A stretch of DNA of 64,000 nucleotides from Lutraria lutraria (GCA_964023205.1 OZ026838.1:30159843-30223842), one strand, 5' to 3'; shown: positions 1 through 11,785, numbered from the stretch's first letter. Notes: a model not told the origin generated them from the sequence alone. A program made the numbers and translations.

Positions 1-196
1 TCGAATCCGAGCGTGACCACAGCGTTCCTGACCAGGTACACGTTGGCACACGGTCTTAAATTAACCCCGACACATGTATGCATCATCATACCAAATTTGG
101 TGCTTGTATGAAAATTTGCACTATTTTGCCAAGAAGTACGTTTTATTTATCCCGCTATGTCTGCAGGAGTTACAACACAGATTTATACTGTTGTAT

Positions 197-290
197 ATGA
201 ATTATGAATGACCTAAAACATACATGAATTATGATAACATGAATTACAATATGCATGAATTATGACATACATGAATTAATATACACACAA
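197..290. repeat. degenerate short tandem repeat (ATGAATTA-type)
   Basis: Four or five imperfect copies of a short unit around 'catgaattatga' follow one another at irregular spacing. This is simple-sequence DNA just downstream of the minus-strand gene that ends at 318. A TTTATT at 142-147 (AATAAA on the minus strand) is a plausible poly(A) signal for that gene. Confidence 0.4.
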
Positions 291-317
291 TGTATGTCTG
301 CAGGAATACAAAAATTA

Positions 318-3300
318 CTACTTGTTTTTTTGCACAATGGCATCCACCAATCGACTCAAGGTCTTGTTTCTTTCTTCTGCAGCAGCAGCGATTCGGTTAG
401 AAGACTGTAACATTAACTCAATCTGGCGATTGTGGTCCTCTACAAATGAGGTAAACCACTGTGGAGCCTCGCTGCTGCTGCTGCGCCTCCTCTTTCTAGT
501 AGGCTCTCCTGTTGTTGGGGTTGTTAGAGGTGGTGTGGGAGTACGGCCTGGAGGAGTCTGTGCCCTTACAGTAGGAGACGGAGCACGGACTGGGGTTGCC
601 CTAACAGTTGGCGAGGGAGCACGGACTGCGGTTCTAGGCGGAGTCGAAACCCGCACTGCACTGTCTATACAGTTTGTCTGTTTCGGGATTGGTGGTTTGG
701 AAGTGACTGAAAAAATGAAACAATCATAAGACAAAGTTAATCAATGAAGCAAACGACATGAAATCAGAGGCGTATTTACAGGGGCTTCATCATCGCACCC
801 CTAAAGGTTCTTGACTAAAAATAGAAATGAAATATCACCCATCATCTACTTATTTAAATATTATAGCCCCAACCGGAAATCTTGAACACACCTCTTATGA
901 TTAAACACTGTTCATGAAAAACCTTCAAACATCTGTTTGATTTCAAGGGCGATAGGTGAATACCAATAATGCTTCTTCAGTAAGTCCATCCTACATAAAT
1001 CATATTTCTAATAAAACACTTCTTCACGTAAGACAAATATCATAATGTTATCTAGAAGTCATTTAATCATTGTCTTCTAAAATCTTTCTGCAACCTTTAT
1101 CTTATTGCACTCGTGTCATTTCACAACATTATGTGAATAAAACCATAAAAACGAAACAATTACTAAATTGGAAGGATTAGTTATATCAGGTTTTAATACT
1201 TCTACTGTTTAGGAACAAGTCTGCTACATCAACACAGTGCAGTCTCTCCAAGGCAACACCCTTTGGGAGTAGCAAAATTATGTTGTTGTTAAGGTTATTG
1301 CTGTAGAGATGTTTAATTAATTGTTAAATCATACAGTGGGAAAAATTATGCTGTTGTTGAAGGGCTGCTGTTGCTCTTGAGATGATCGCTTTGGAGAGGT
1401 TATACTATAGTACATTATGGTTACCTTTAGTCGAAGAAATCACAGCTACAGGCTTCACTGAAGGGTCACCTGCCATTAACTCGTCCATCACTTCAAAAAA
1501 CTCCCATTTTCTTCGACCTCGCCCACTCTTCTCGTTGGCGTCAACAATAGTCTTGTATCTGGACATGAAATATCAGTAGAAATAAAGGAACAAGTCTACC
1601 TCATACATTCAACTTGGTACAAGGTGAACAGATCAATTTTATGTTAGTTTATGCTTAATATACTTAACTAATGTGTGTTGCTAAAATTGAATTCAATTGT
1701 AAACAAAACTATAAATAAATTAGTAATAATATGCAAAAGGAGAGGAGGCAAAATCCATTATTGGCATTGCCCATATAGTCAATCAAAGTTTGATAACCCG
1801 AGCTATTTGTAATAGCCCAAAGACAATTTCTGATTTTGGAAAAGGAACACTGATTCAGATTAAAGATAATGATAAATCACTTATAAATGTCAAATAACTT
1901 ATGTGAAAATAGAAACAGCCATAGGCATATCATCTTTGACATACAATTGCATGCAAGTACAATTGCCAAACATCTGTAACATTGGTTACATAATTTCTGT
2001 GATAATATGAATTTAATTTCCTGTATTGAAAATACTGGATTTTCAAGTCACCGCAGTTCATTTTTATAGCTATGTGCTACCAGGCTGCCATTAATGTCTC
2101 ACACGATATGGAATAAAGTTAGGCTTCTAAAATAAACAGGCCAAATAATGCATCTTATCAGATGTTTTGTACATTCAGAGTTTGCATAGGTCAAAAACTA
2201 TTTTATACATGAATGAATGATGAAATTACTGGGAACAGAAAATATAATTTAAATATTGCAGTCAGAGGTTCATCACCAAAATTCTGAAACAATATTATCC
2301 ATTTTAACAATCACCAAAGAATTCAAATTAAAAAATAGCTTGCTTGGCAAACATTAATTAACTATTTACAGCAAAAACTAATATATAAATATTTGGATAT
2401 AATGCATTTATTATATCAGAATCCATCTGCAGAAATATCATTATCTCATGCAAAGTAAGATGAATTTAAATAAAATGATTTAACAGAATAATATGAATAT
2501 ACCTATACTTCAGTGATCGGAATTTCTTGTCACACTGCACACCTGTAAATGTGTATCCTTTCTCCTTCATCTTTTCGGAAATTCTTCTCCAAACCTGACA
2601 GGTTTTATGAAGAGAGCTGCTGAACATCTCCTGATGTTCTGTGTACAGCGAAATGAGAAGCAGCACCTCTTCATGCTTCCAGTTAACCGCTGAATGTAAA
2701 GATAATTATTTGTAAATTATAGAACACCTTAAACAACATTCAACCAACTGAAGCAAATGCATGTCTGTATTTACCTCTGTTACCTTAAATTATTTTTCAG
2801 TCTTAGATTCATGCAAATTTTCACCGGATATAACACAATTTTCGTCATCATGTCAGTTATATTGTGGTGGACACTTATCCTATCTAGCTTCCATGGACAG
2901 GCCTCTTGATCATAAGACTAAAGCTTTAACCACTGAGCTAACAGTGTGAGCCTATACATACGTAAGCAGGTCAAGGTCTAAAAAGTTCTTCATCTAAATA
3001 ATATTTAACGAGTTTATCTTTACTTTTGGTTGATAGCCTTAAATTATGTTCAACTCTACTGCATACAAAACAATATGATTCTCAAACTTACTGTCAGAGG
3101 GAGGAACATTGGATGCATCATGTTGTAAGTCAGTGTGTTCTCCAGGCCTAGACTGGCACACATTACCTGTAATTAGAATATCACCACTGTGAATACATGC
3201 ATATTTGGTAACATATCATCAGTACATAGCATGCTAAATATACTAGGAAAACCAATCAGTCTGTGAGTTGTCTAAAACTTGTTCAAGATTCAATCTCAGA

Positions 3301-4310
3301 CTTTGCAAAAGGCAAAAAAATCTGATGGACATTTTGTCTGACAAGCTTGAAAATTCTGTCGAACCGAAAGGAAGTTTGTCAGACTGAAACAAGTATAAAT
3401 GCATATACATCCGAAAAATAAGTCGCCAGACAGCCGGTCCAATGAGGTTAGATTCTTTATATCGGACCAACACACAGTCTGCAATCCAAGCAAATATCAT
3501 TGCATTTCGATTTCATCAAATATATCACATTAAGTTATCAGATAAATACCTATATATTATAGTAATTTATAATGATTGCATAGTACCAACTTACTGTCAG
3601 AAGACTCAACTGAATCAACACCATCACATGCTACAGCACCAGAATTGGACTTACACACAGCAGTATCTACAATCAAATGATTAAATTCATGGTGATAATT
3701 CATAGTAATTTTATACATGAAAGTTGTCAATGTGCACAATTATTATTTTAGGAAATACAGCACATATATGTAATTGGTCATCCAATGATTTTATTATCAT
3801 ATGTTAATCTAAAAAATAGTATTTATAATTATATAATCATCTAAAGAGGGTGCAGGAAGTATTAAGTGGAATTGCCAAAATTGTTTTTGGTGAATACAAT
3901 AAATTCAATTAGAATTTAATTAAAGCAATACTAAAATCTGCGAAAATAACAGTCTTCGAATTCAGCCACCAGTCTGAAAACCAATTATGTCTGAATCGGA
4001 GCCAGTCAGACCAACAGACAGTTCTGACCAATGGTCGGGTGAAAATTTTCAGCTGATGTTTTGTCTAAAATGTGTCACTGAATCACCAAAACTAATGTTT
4101 CAATAGTATTTATTAAGTCTCCATTAATTATCGTTATAGTTTATACCATGATTTGTGTTTTCACAAGGAACGCATGTCAGGTCATTGAAAGAAATATTTG
4201 TAGAGACAGAATTAATATTTTTGTTGAATTTACAGTAGGAGGACACAACAACCTGTTATGTCAGACAAATAATCAATACTCATACCTTAACTCTGTTGTT
4301 GAATCTCCAT
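318..4310 (-). CDS. Myb/SANT-like (MSANTD/trihelix type) DNA-binding protein, six exons
   Basis: Minus-strand coding exons are 4292-4310 (the exon itself runs to 4345), 3595-3666, 3092-3166, 2503-2689, 1425-1558 and 318-706. Frames join across every intron to 291 codons plus a stop. The product is inferred to be a nuclear DNA-binding protein. Exons 2503-2689 and 1425-1558 together encode the Myb/SANT-like fold: WKHEEVLLLI, then VWRRISEKMKEKGYTFT, then CDKKFRSLKYRYK, then GRGRRKWEFFEVMDELM. This is the trihelix-type pattern, with the split arginine codon spanning the intron. The last exon has two APSPTVRA repeats, a Thr/Pro-rich stretch, a basic cluster (TRKRRRSSSS) and a C-terminal amphipathic helix (residues from WFTSFVEDHN onward), a usual layout for MSANTD proteins and probably for dimerisation. 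The two short exons at 3092 and 3595 are symmetric phase 1 and acidic/serine-rich. The start is uncertain: the ATG at 4308-4310 is the first in frame after an upstream stop. The donor after 4292 (GTTAAG) is weak. PIF/Harbinger elements carry similar proteins, but the many introns favour a host gene. Confidence 0.72.
3297..3481. mobile_element. short CAGACTTTGC element (MITE)
   Basis: Starts CAGACTTTGCAAAAGGC and ends ACACAGTCTG. Internal GTCTGACAAGCTTGAAAATT and AAGTATAAATG are shared with 23411-23578. The ends and the TCTGAC blocks resemble the 1.1-kb element at 11786-12878, so all three are probably one family. It lies in an intron of the Myb/SANT-like gene. Confidence 0.5.
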
Positions 4311-4851
4311 ATAATTCTTAATTATCTCATCGATTACAGTCTGATCTGAAACAAAGCAGACATTACATTAATGATTAATTGCTAATAATTAAATTATAAT
4401 GATTAAATATTTTGATATCAGATCCAGATACCATGCACTGTTTTGTGACATTAATTCAATGAATATTACTTATTATTATGTGAGTACAAAATTTGGATAA
4501 ATAGGCGTTTATCATAAACTGAGAAAGCTTGTATGGTGCCATGGGCACTAATAAGTTCAAACAAAAATATTCCATTAGGAAGTTCCCTTTGAGATTATAG
4601 AATATCCTTGAATTGCATGTGTAGCAGTGTGGTAGATTGTATTTATGATTTGGCTGGTATATACAGTTATACTATATTCAACAGCCCGATCAGCTTTCTA
4701 AGCATAGCAGGACTACAGTAAGAACATGCATTTCTGAATGAGATCAGTATACTTCTAGTACTTCTGCGTATATTTATTAATATAACAATCCCACTTCACA
4801 GACAAAAAATGGGTCAAATAGTAGAAATAAATAACTTATTAACTAGAATAC

Positions 4852-4914
4852 CATTTTCTTCCACTGCAGATCTGTAGGTCGGAAGATCCACGGTTACAGT
4901 TGCTTAACTTCCAT
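4852..4914 (-). other. possible upstream exon of the Myb/SANT-like gene, with an in-frame stop
   Basis: A consensus acceptor (TTTCATTTCCAG) precedes 4914 and a donor (GTATTC) follows 4852. Read in phase 1, like the next exons, it gives a protein-like run (TVTVDLPTYRSAVEEN) that joins in frame to the exon at 4292-4345, but a TAA sits at its third full codon. It may be 5' untranslated, or coding in an allele without the stop, or a relic. Confidence 0.35.
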
Positions 4915-5392
4915 CTGGAAATGAAAGTGTTAAATCCCTCCAATATCCAGTACTCATAACATTGTTTCTGAAATACAAAATAGAGCCATCATAAACCTAA
5001 CTTTAGCAATATACACTAAATATTTAGGACTGAGTGGTGATTCGAGCAATAGTGCTATTAATGTCTCTATTTCAGTAGATCTACTTATAATTATGGTAAT
5101 GAAAAACACAAGGATTGATTTTAAAGCATTAGAGTCTTTAAACCAAGGTGCTAAACGCATTCATTGGCGTATTAAAAAAAAAAAAAAAGTGGCATTTAAA
5201 AATGTCCATTTTTTTTTCGCGCGTATTAGATTTTCAGCCGTAGATTGAAAATTAGGAACTCAGTAATACTTCTTTCATGTTCCATTTATTCAGATTTGGT
5301 ATCCACACTGTATCACCCATGCACAACACATAAAAAATCTATAATTAATGTTTAAATCGCTAAAATCATAATAAATTAAATCAAATATTTAC

Positions 5393-5403
5393 CTATCCGC
5401 CAT
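5393..5403 (-). other. candidate first exon (ATG GCG GAT AG) of the minus-strand gene
   Basis: On the minus strand, AAAG-ATGGCGGATAG is followed directly by a GTAAAT donor. The Kozak context and donor are good and it lies next to GC-rich, promoter-like DNA. The exon ends in phase 2, which does not fit the phase-1 coding chain downstream, so whether this ATG is used is unresolved. Confidence 0.35.
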
Positions 5404-5535
5404 CTTTGTTCGCTTGGCGAGCTATGTGTAAAGGTCGTTCGCGATTGGCTAAAATGTTCGTGGCGAACTTATCGTTCAGTAACGCGAACTCACGTATTGT
5501 ACGCGAATGTTAGCGAGCGTTTTCGTTAATCAGAC
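5404..5535 (-). promoter_or_regulatory. promoter-like region with inverted CCAAT box
   Basis: This CpG-containing stretch stands out from the AT-rich surroundings. It has ATTGG at 5444-5448 (CCAAT on the minus strand) about 41 nt upstream of the candidate ATG, and several GCGAA/TTCGC words. It fits a promoter of the minus-strand gene. No TATA box is clear. Confidence 0.4.
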
Positions 5536-5539
5536 GCTT

Positions 5540-5602
5540 AAACTGGTTCCCGTTCCATGATGCAGTGCACCATTGTACACACAAGTCAACGGGAACCAGT
5601 TT
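5540..5602. mobile_element. 63-bp miniature element with perfect 15-bp TIRs and 11-bp flanking repeat
   Basis: The element begins AAACTGGTTCCCGTT and ends with its exact reverse complement AACGGGAACCAGTTT. The identical 11-mer ATCAGACGCTT flanks both sides (5529-5539 and 5603-5613), which fits a target-site duplication. It has no coding capacity. The loop carries TGATGCAGTGCAC and TACACACAAGTC, both seen again in the composite copy at 50802-50905. It lies about 140 bp upstream of the candidate ATG at 5403. I do not recognise the family, and an 11-bp duplication does not match the common DNA-transposon classes. Confidence 0.7.
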
Positions 5603-5613
5603 ATCAGACGCTT

Positions 5614-6694
5614 TAGTTGCCCGCGACTATTCGGAAGCTGGAGTACGAAGAGACTAGACGTGTCAATAATAATAGTAACTTATACTTGTAGAACTAACGA
5701 ATATCATCACCCAAAGACTTAGGTAATTATACCCACCCTTAGGCCCATAGTAAGCCTGACTGAAATAGTACAATTCGCCGAAGCACGACGACACGATAAA
5801 TGGTCAGTTTCACCTGGCCGATACGAGGATTTCTTACCCGACGACACGAAACTCTACAAAAGATTTCGTGTATTCGCCTATTGTAATACAGTGTCGTTAG
5901 TAACAAGGCTTGAGTTAATTAACACTTGAAATTGACTTGGACCACACGACAACTTACCAGTTGGCCCGAAGACAAATGAACCTCTTCAGTAAATGTCCAC
6001 AGTGGCGTTGAGGAGACCCTATCACATTAAAGTTGAACTGGGCCATACTTTCCACAAATTCCTGTGTTTTTTATAATAACGTATTTCACCTTCAATTAAC
6101 TGACCAATTTATCTAGTCGTGCTTCGACTTTTGGGGACGAAGATATGAAATGGCAGAAATAAGCCACTGTAGATCAGTTATCACTATTGTTAGTAGAGAT
6201 TGCTGTTAACATTTTGTTTACCAATGAAGTTGGTTAGTATTTGGATATTTTAAAAGAATTAGGCTTACAGACCATCAGGGTTCTCAATAACAGCAGGCTG
6301 CAGGCCAATTTAGCCGCTTAGAAATGTGTTTGGGCCGGTTAGGAATCTCAAAAGTTTATAAAATATTGCTAGAAAATGCCCGAACACCCCCCGCCCCTAG
6401 CAGGCCTGTTAGTCTAGCTTTTGGGCCTGTTGGAAATACCATATTTTTCTACTAGTCACCGGACAAGTAAACTGGAAAATCTAGGTTGTCCGCAACAAAA
6501 ATCAACTTGTCCAAATCTTAGCTATCAAATTAACAGCTGTACAATATAATCTTATTTTTTGATAATGCTATCTAGGCGTATAGTCTACTTAGGTCAGTTT
6601 GAACGCCGTTGACAAAACACGGATTCACAGAAACATGTTTTTTCAAGTAATGTAAACAGTTTACCATGTTAAACTTATAATTTATATACCCAAT
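5614..6694. other. intergenic, no gene seen
   Basis: No ORF with protein character and no clear element ends. A repeat-like piece around 6463-6520 contains 'cggacaagt' and 'caacttgtcc' words that recur near 20.1 kb. A second repeat-like piece lies near 6290-6440, with GGCCGGTTAGGA and GGCCTGTT words. Confidence 0.4.
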
Positions 6695-6987
6695 CAGGGC
6701 CCTCATTTGACGTTTTTTGGGGCCGAAATTCGGCCCCATTCCCCTCCTAAAATCATATACTTTTATATTTTTTTTGCTTAAATGATTCATATTAAGTTAT
6801 TAACCTTTGATTAATAGTATACTAATGTATGTTGTATATTTAAATACAGCCATTTTAAGCTTAAAAGGCTTATTGCAGGGTTACACGGCAGTTGAAAAAG
6901 ATCCCCTGAAATTCCCCTTTTTCCTCAAAATGACGCAAAATTCCCCTACCTGAGGGCTCCTTCCCCTAAAGTGCAGCTAGGGCCCTG
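6695..6987. mobile_element. 293-bp MITE with CAGGGCCCT ends and 5-bp duplication
   Basis: The ends are CAGGGCCCTCA and its inverted partner AGGGCCCTG, flanked on both sides by CCAAT (6690-6694 and 6988-6992). The size, 5-bp duplication and CAGGG ends suggest a hAT-like non-autonomous element. There is no transposase. A related CAGGGC-type MITE is at 19608-19801. Confidence 0.55.
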
Positions 6988-7257
6988 CCAATTAGTAATA
7001 CGAAACATAATAATATTATGTTTACGAGTTGGTTTGAACATCCGATTGTTCTCCGTGAATACTCGGTTATTTTCCTCAACATCCGGGTTGGGAGAATATC
7101 CGTGATTTCGTCCGTGACTATATCGAATATATACAGATTTCCGTGAAATATTAGTTCTGTGACTCCGTGACCAACTGAGTTAAAATAGAAATAAAAATGA
7201 TATACATGATAATAGTTTTGATGCTTTATTGCTTTATATTAAATAAGTATCACATTG

Positions 7258-7350
7258 ACAGGGCATGAAAAATATTTTGAGGGGCACTCGTCCTGCAGGA
7301 CAAGTGACATAATATAAAATCCACTCGTCCTGCCCTTGATGTCACTCGTC
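7258..7350. repeat. 'cactcgtcc' repeat fragment
   Basis: It contains AGGGCATGAAAAAT and three copies of CACTCGTCCT. A related sequence occurs on the opposite strand at about 13865-13950 (CACTCGTCCG, GGGCACGAAAAATCC). It is a dispersed, non-coding repeat. Confidence 0.4.
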
Positions 7351-7544
7351 CTACCACTACTTGCTAGAAAAAGCACAGTAGAAACAGTAAATGTATATAG
7401 TAGTTATACAAACACTTACTGAGCCTTTTTGATAATTTAAACAGCCAAATATACAACCTAATGTTCCATTTCTGAAGCATTGGATGCCTTCATGACATTA
7501 CACCATTTTAAAACTCTGAACAACTTTATTATTGACAGTAACAG

Positions 7545-7689
7545 TGTTGTGTATTACACTGTAACCTGTAGTACTGATAAGCCCCGCCTACTAGCCGTAT
7601 CATAATATGCCACTCTCTGTAGTTATAGTCAGTTAATAAATAGTAGTTCAGCATTACGGACATGTTGCTTATCTCTAGAAAACATAACA
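7545..7689 (+). repeat. 5' LTR
   Basis: It is 145 bp with TG...CA ends and contains AATAAA at 7635-7640. It differs from the 3' LTR only at the dinucleotide after GCATTACGGA (CA here, AG there). It is very short for a Gypsy LTR. Confidence 0.92.
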
Positions 7690-7692
7690 ATT

Positions 7693-7707
7693 TGGCGACG
7701 AGGATGA
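7693..7707 (+). promoter_or_regulatory. primer-binding site
   Basis: TGGCGACGAGGAT begins three bases inside the 5' LTR edge. This is the expected position, and it has the TGG start complementary to a tRNA CCA end. The tRNA is not assigned. Confidence 0.65.
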
Positions 7708-7797
7708 TTTGACGATAAATTTCGGGAATTTTATCCATTAAATACTTGTTTTATTATAATGTGCGTAAAATTCTGGATTTAATCTGTCAGTGTTAAA

Positions 7798-9009
7798 ATG
7801 TCGGGATTAATTGGACATTTATCTGGATTTGATAGCAATACGGAATCATGGACATCCTATCAGGAACGTTTAGAACAATATTTTCTGGTAAATGAAATTA
7901 AGGATGAGAAAAAGGTGCCAGCCTTATTAACATTACTTGGAGAAAAAACATACGGGTTACTTCGAAATTTAACATCTCCTGACAAACCTTCAACACAATC
8001 AGATGACGATTTTTGTGATTTGTAAAATAAACATTTGAACCCAAAACCATTGATAATAGCCGAACGATTTCGATTCCATAAACTTAACCAAGCGGCAGGG
8101 GAAAGTGTAACTGATTACGTCACTACATTAAGGAAATTAGCAGAACATTGTGATTTTAATGCCAGCTTAAATGATACGTTACGTGACCGCCTAGTTTGTG
8201 GGCTCAAAGATGAGCATATTCAACGTAAACTACTGTCGATAGATAGGCTAAGTTTGAAAACAGCTATACAGACAGCAGTTGCTATGGAAACTGCAACTAG
8301 AGATGCTGCTGAACTTCAGGCAACCACTCCAAATGTGAATAAGATTGAAAAAAGGAAATCTATGAGAAGAGTTGAAAATAAATTTAGGCAAAAACCGGCG
8401 AACGGTAGCTCTACAGTGAAACAAAACGTAAAATGCCTTCATTGTGGCAAAGATAACCATGCATCCTTCAAATGCCGTTTAAAGAATGCCATTTGTTATG
8501 CGTGTAATGCAAAGGGACACATAAAAAGTATATGTCTGAAACCACGCACACACGCGGTAAATGTCATGAACAACGACGCTCCAGTGATGGTAATAAATTC
8601 GGTGATCAAATGTTCGAGCCGAAAAATAACTATCACACCGGTAATCGACGAGATACCTATAAGGATGGAAGTAGATACAGGCTCAGCTGTCTCTCTTATA
8701 TCAAGGGAAGAGTTCCAAAAGAGTTTTGGCAATGCAACGTTGGACGAGCCGACGTCAGTATTAAAGACATATTCTGGCGAACAAATACAGCAAGCAGGAA
8801 CGAAAATGGTTAATGTTAATTACAATGGACAGTCAAAATGGCTGAAACTGTGCATTGTCATGGGCAATGGTCCTGTGTTGTTTGGACGAGATTGGATGAG
8901 CGAAATTTCATTGGATTGGCCACGCATTGTGCATGTCAATTCAGTCGATCGTCAAACAACACAGAAGCGTATATCCGAGATTATGAAGCGATATGAGACA
9001 GTATTTTAA
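7798..9009 (+). pseudogene. gag-protease of the Gypsy element, one in-frame stop
   Basis: Starts at the ATG at 7798, 108 bp after the 5' LTR. One reading frame runs to the TAA at 9007, broken by a TAA at 8023-8025 (codon 76); the same frame resumes directly after it. The N-terminal part has retroviral/Gypsy Gag capsid character. Two CX2CX4HX4C zinc knuckles follow (CLHCGKDNHASFKC and CYACNAKGHIKSIC, about 8435-8540), as expected for nucleocapsid RNA binding. Then comes an aspartic protease with the DTGS catalytic motif near 8676. Protease is thus fused in frame to Gag. The frame ends before RT, which continues one base further on. The break lies in GTATTTTAAAG and is best explained by one extra T. 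Confidence 0.88.
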
Positions 9010-9778
9010 AGCCACATTTTCGGTCAAGGACAATGTTTCACCAAAATTTGTGAAGGCTAGACCGGTAGCATATTCACTGAAGCCAAAAATAGAAAAAGAA
9101 TTGGACATCCTAGAAAAACAGGGCATTATTACCAAAGTAAATACCTCAGAATGGGCCACACCTATTGTGCCAGTTGTAAAATCTTCGGGAGGAGTTAGAA
9201 TCTGTGGTGATTTCAAAGTCACAGTTAACCAGGCCATTAATGTCGATAAATATCCACTTACGAGAATAGAGGATATTTTTGCGAACTTATCAAATGGAAA
9301 GAAATACTCTAAGTTGGATTTACGACAAGCATATCTTCAGCTGGAGTGTGATGACAAAACAAAACAAATGTTAACGATAAACACCCACAAAGGTCTATAT
9401 TCTTACAATAGACTGACATATGGAGTTTCATCAGCACCAGCAATATGGCAAAGAACAATAGATCAGATTCTTCAAGGATTACCAGGTGTTCAGTGCATTC
9501 TTGACGATATGGTCATTACAGGTGAAACTGACCAAGCACACTTAGACAACTTAGAAACAGTAGTACAACGTTTGTCAAATTATGGTTTAAAAGTGAACAC
9601 AGACAAGTGTCAATTCTTTCAAGATAAGATTACTTATTGTGGCCATGAAATTGATGAAAACGGTCTGTGGAAATGTAATGACAAGGTGGATTCTATTATA
9701 AATACACCATCTTTAAAATGTCACATCTTTAAGGGCATATCTCGGATTACTAAATTACTATCACAGGTTCTTATATGA
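8993..9778 (+). pseudogene. reverse transcriptase segment of the Gypsy element
   Basis: Encodes the fingers and palm of a Ty3/Gypsy RT: a KLDLRQAYLQL block, then LTYGVSSAPA and a catalytic LDD (in the usual YxDD position, here CILDD). The ORF ends out of frame in SLKCHIFKGI. The expected continuation (thumb, start of RNase H) is read one frame over from about 9717. The junction lies in an A-run (CTTTAAAATG) and looks like a 2-nt loss. The natural N-terminus is joined to the upstream gag-pro frame, so the ATG at 8993 is not a real start. Confidence 0.88.
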
Positions 9779-9833
9779 CCTAGCGACAGTAATTAAACCG
9801 TTAAATCAACTGCTTGAAAAGGGGTGAAAGTTT

Positions 9834-11624
9834 ATGTGGACTAAAGAGTGTCAAAACGCGTTTGCGAAATCAAAAGATTTGATTACGTCGGAACCCGTTC
9901 TCACGCATTATGATCCGAAATTACCCGTGCGGTTAGCAACGGATGCTTCCCCTGTCGGTGTCTCAGCAATTTTGTCACATGTAATGCCGGATGGCAGTGA
10001 AAAACCAATCGCATTTGCAAGCCGTTCGCTATCAAAGTCTGAAAGAATGTACGCGCAAGTACAAAGAGAAGCTACGGCAATATATTGGGCAGTACACAAA
10101 TATTATCCGTATTTATATGGTCGAAAATTCACATTGATAACTGATTGCCAGGCATTGTTATCTATATTTTCTCCGAGCAAGGGTATTCCTGCCACTTCTG
10201 CTGCGAGAATACAACGATACGCGATTTATTTGTCAGGCTTTGATTATGATATAGAGTATAAAAATACTAAGAAGCATACTAATGTAGATGGAATGTCGCG
10301 GCTGCCCGCACCAGCAAAATTAGAAGATGAAAATAATTTTGAGGAAGTATTTTACTATGAACAATTTGATAAACTTCCTATGACTTGCGCGCAGATAAAA
10401 CGTGAAACGCAGCGGGAACCCATCTTATCACGTGTTTACGAGAATGTAAACAAGGGATGGAATCCGAATTCAAATGACCCTGAATTGAAAAGTTATCACA
10501 CGCGCCAGAACGAATTAACTATTCAAAGAGGCTGTTTAATGTGGGGAATTAGAGTTGTTATTCCTGCTAAACTTAGGGGTCAAGTTTTAGATCTTATGCA
10601 CTGCAGTCACAGTGGGATGGTCAAAATGAAACATTTGGCAAGAAGTTACGTCTGGTGGCCTGGGATTGACTCGGATATTGAACATATGGTGAGGCAATGT
10701 CAGGGCTGTCAGATGCAGCAGAAATCGGCAGAAAAAGTACAACTACACCCGTGGGAAAACGCGCGCGCTAATTTCGAACGAGTACACATGGACTTTGTAG
10801 GTCCATTTCAAGGTCGTATGTTCCTAGTTATAATTTGTGCTCGTAGCAAATGGGCGGAAATAGAAGATATGGGAAATTGTACGTCTGCTGAAAAAACAGT
10901 AAAGGTATTGAGAACCATTTTTAGTCGCTATGGTATACCAAAACAATTAGTAAGCGATAATGGAGTACAATTTACATCAGATTTATTTGCGCAATTTATG
11001 AAAAACAACGGAATTTTTCATATTAGAACCGCGGTGGCCAAACCATCCACAAATGGTTTAGTGGAACGCTTGAATGGAACTTTCAAGTCAAGCATTCGAG
11101 CTATGAAATTTGATAGGGGAGACCTGAATTTTAAATTGTCTAATTTCTTGTTAACCTATCGTAATTCTGTACACCAAAGCACACAGGAAAGTCCTGCAAT
11201 GATGTTTATAGGGAGAAATCTGCGATGCAAGTTAGATTTGTTGAAACCAGATACAGATGGTTATGTCGAAAAACAAATAATGAAACTAGCGACATCGGAA
11301 TCGCGAAAATTCAGAGAATTTAAGATAGGAGACACAGTAATAGCGCGAGACTATAGGCCAACTTCAACCGAAAAATGGTTGCCTGGTACAATTTTATCCC
11401 GTGAGTGACCTCTCATGTATAAAATTGATATCGGAAACAATCAAGTATGGAGAAGGCATGTCGACCAGCTACGGAAATCTGAAATAAATAATGAATTATC
11501 ACTCCGCGAAAGTTCACAGTTTAACCCGGTTCCTCTGACTTTGTCTGATATTCCAGGAATACCTGAGGTATATGACCCTTTGATAGTATCTAGTAATCCT
11601 AAAAAAAATGCCATCGTTAAGTGA
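9834..11624 (+). pseudogene. RNase H and integrase segment of the Gypsy element
   Basis: This frame is preceded by TGA at 9825-9827, which sits where the domain should read through, so the ATG at 9834 is incidental. RNase H shows RLATDASPVGVSAIL and LITDCQALL. Integrase follows with an HHCC zinc finger (HSGMVKMKH... CQGC), a DDE core (VHMDFVGP, VSDNGVQFTS, NGLVERLNGTFK) and a C-terminal GPY/F-like module. Another in-frame TGA at 11406-11408 interrupts that module at its Gly position; the same frame continues to 11624. A basic Pol tail (RYPLRERKPPDRL) is visible in a different frame up to 11709, so a further shift lies between. No chromodomain is seen. Confidence 0.88.
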
Positions 11625-11785
11625 GAGCAGTTTTATGTCAGATCAAATGATAAAGGAACGTAGATATCCATTGAGAGAACGCAAACCACCTGATCGTCTT
11701 TCATACTAAGGAAATTACATAACTGTATAAACAATGGAGAGAGTACAGAAGATAAAGTACCACCTAAATAAACATTCACTATTTA

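Noticed and set aside
322..729. 135-codon plus-strand ORF
   Set aside because: It is the antisense of the last coding exon of the Myb/SANT-like gene. The minus frame has the splice acceptor and family features.
8993..9009. programmed +1 frameshift between protease and RT
   Set aside because: The element has several plain stops and other shifts, so a simple indel is the better explanation.
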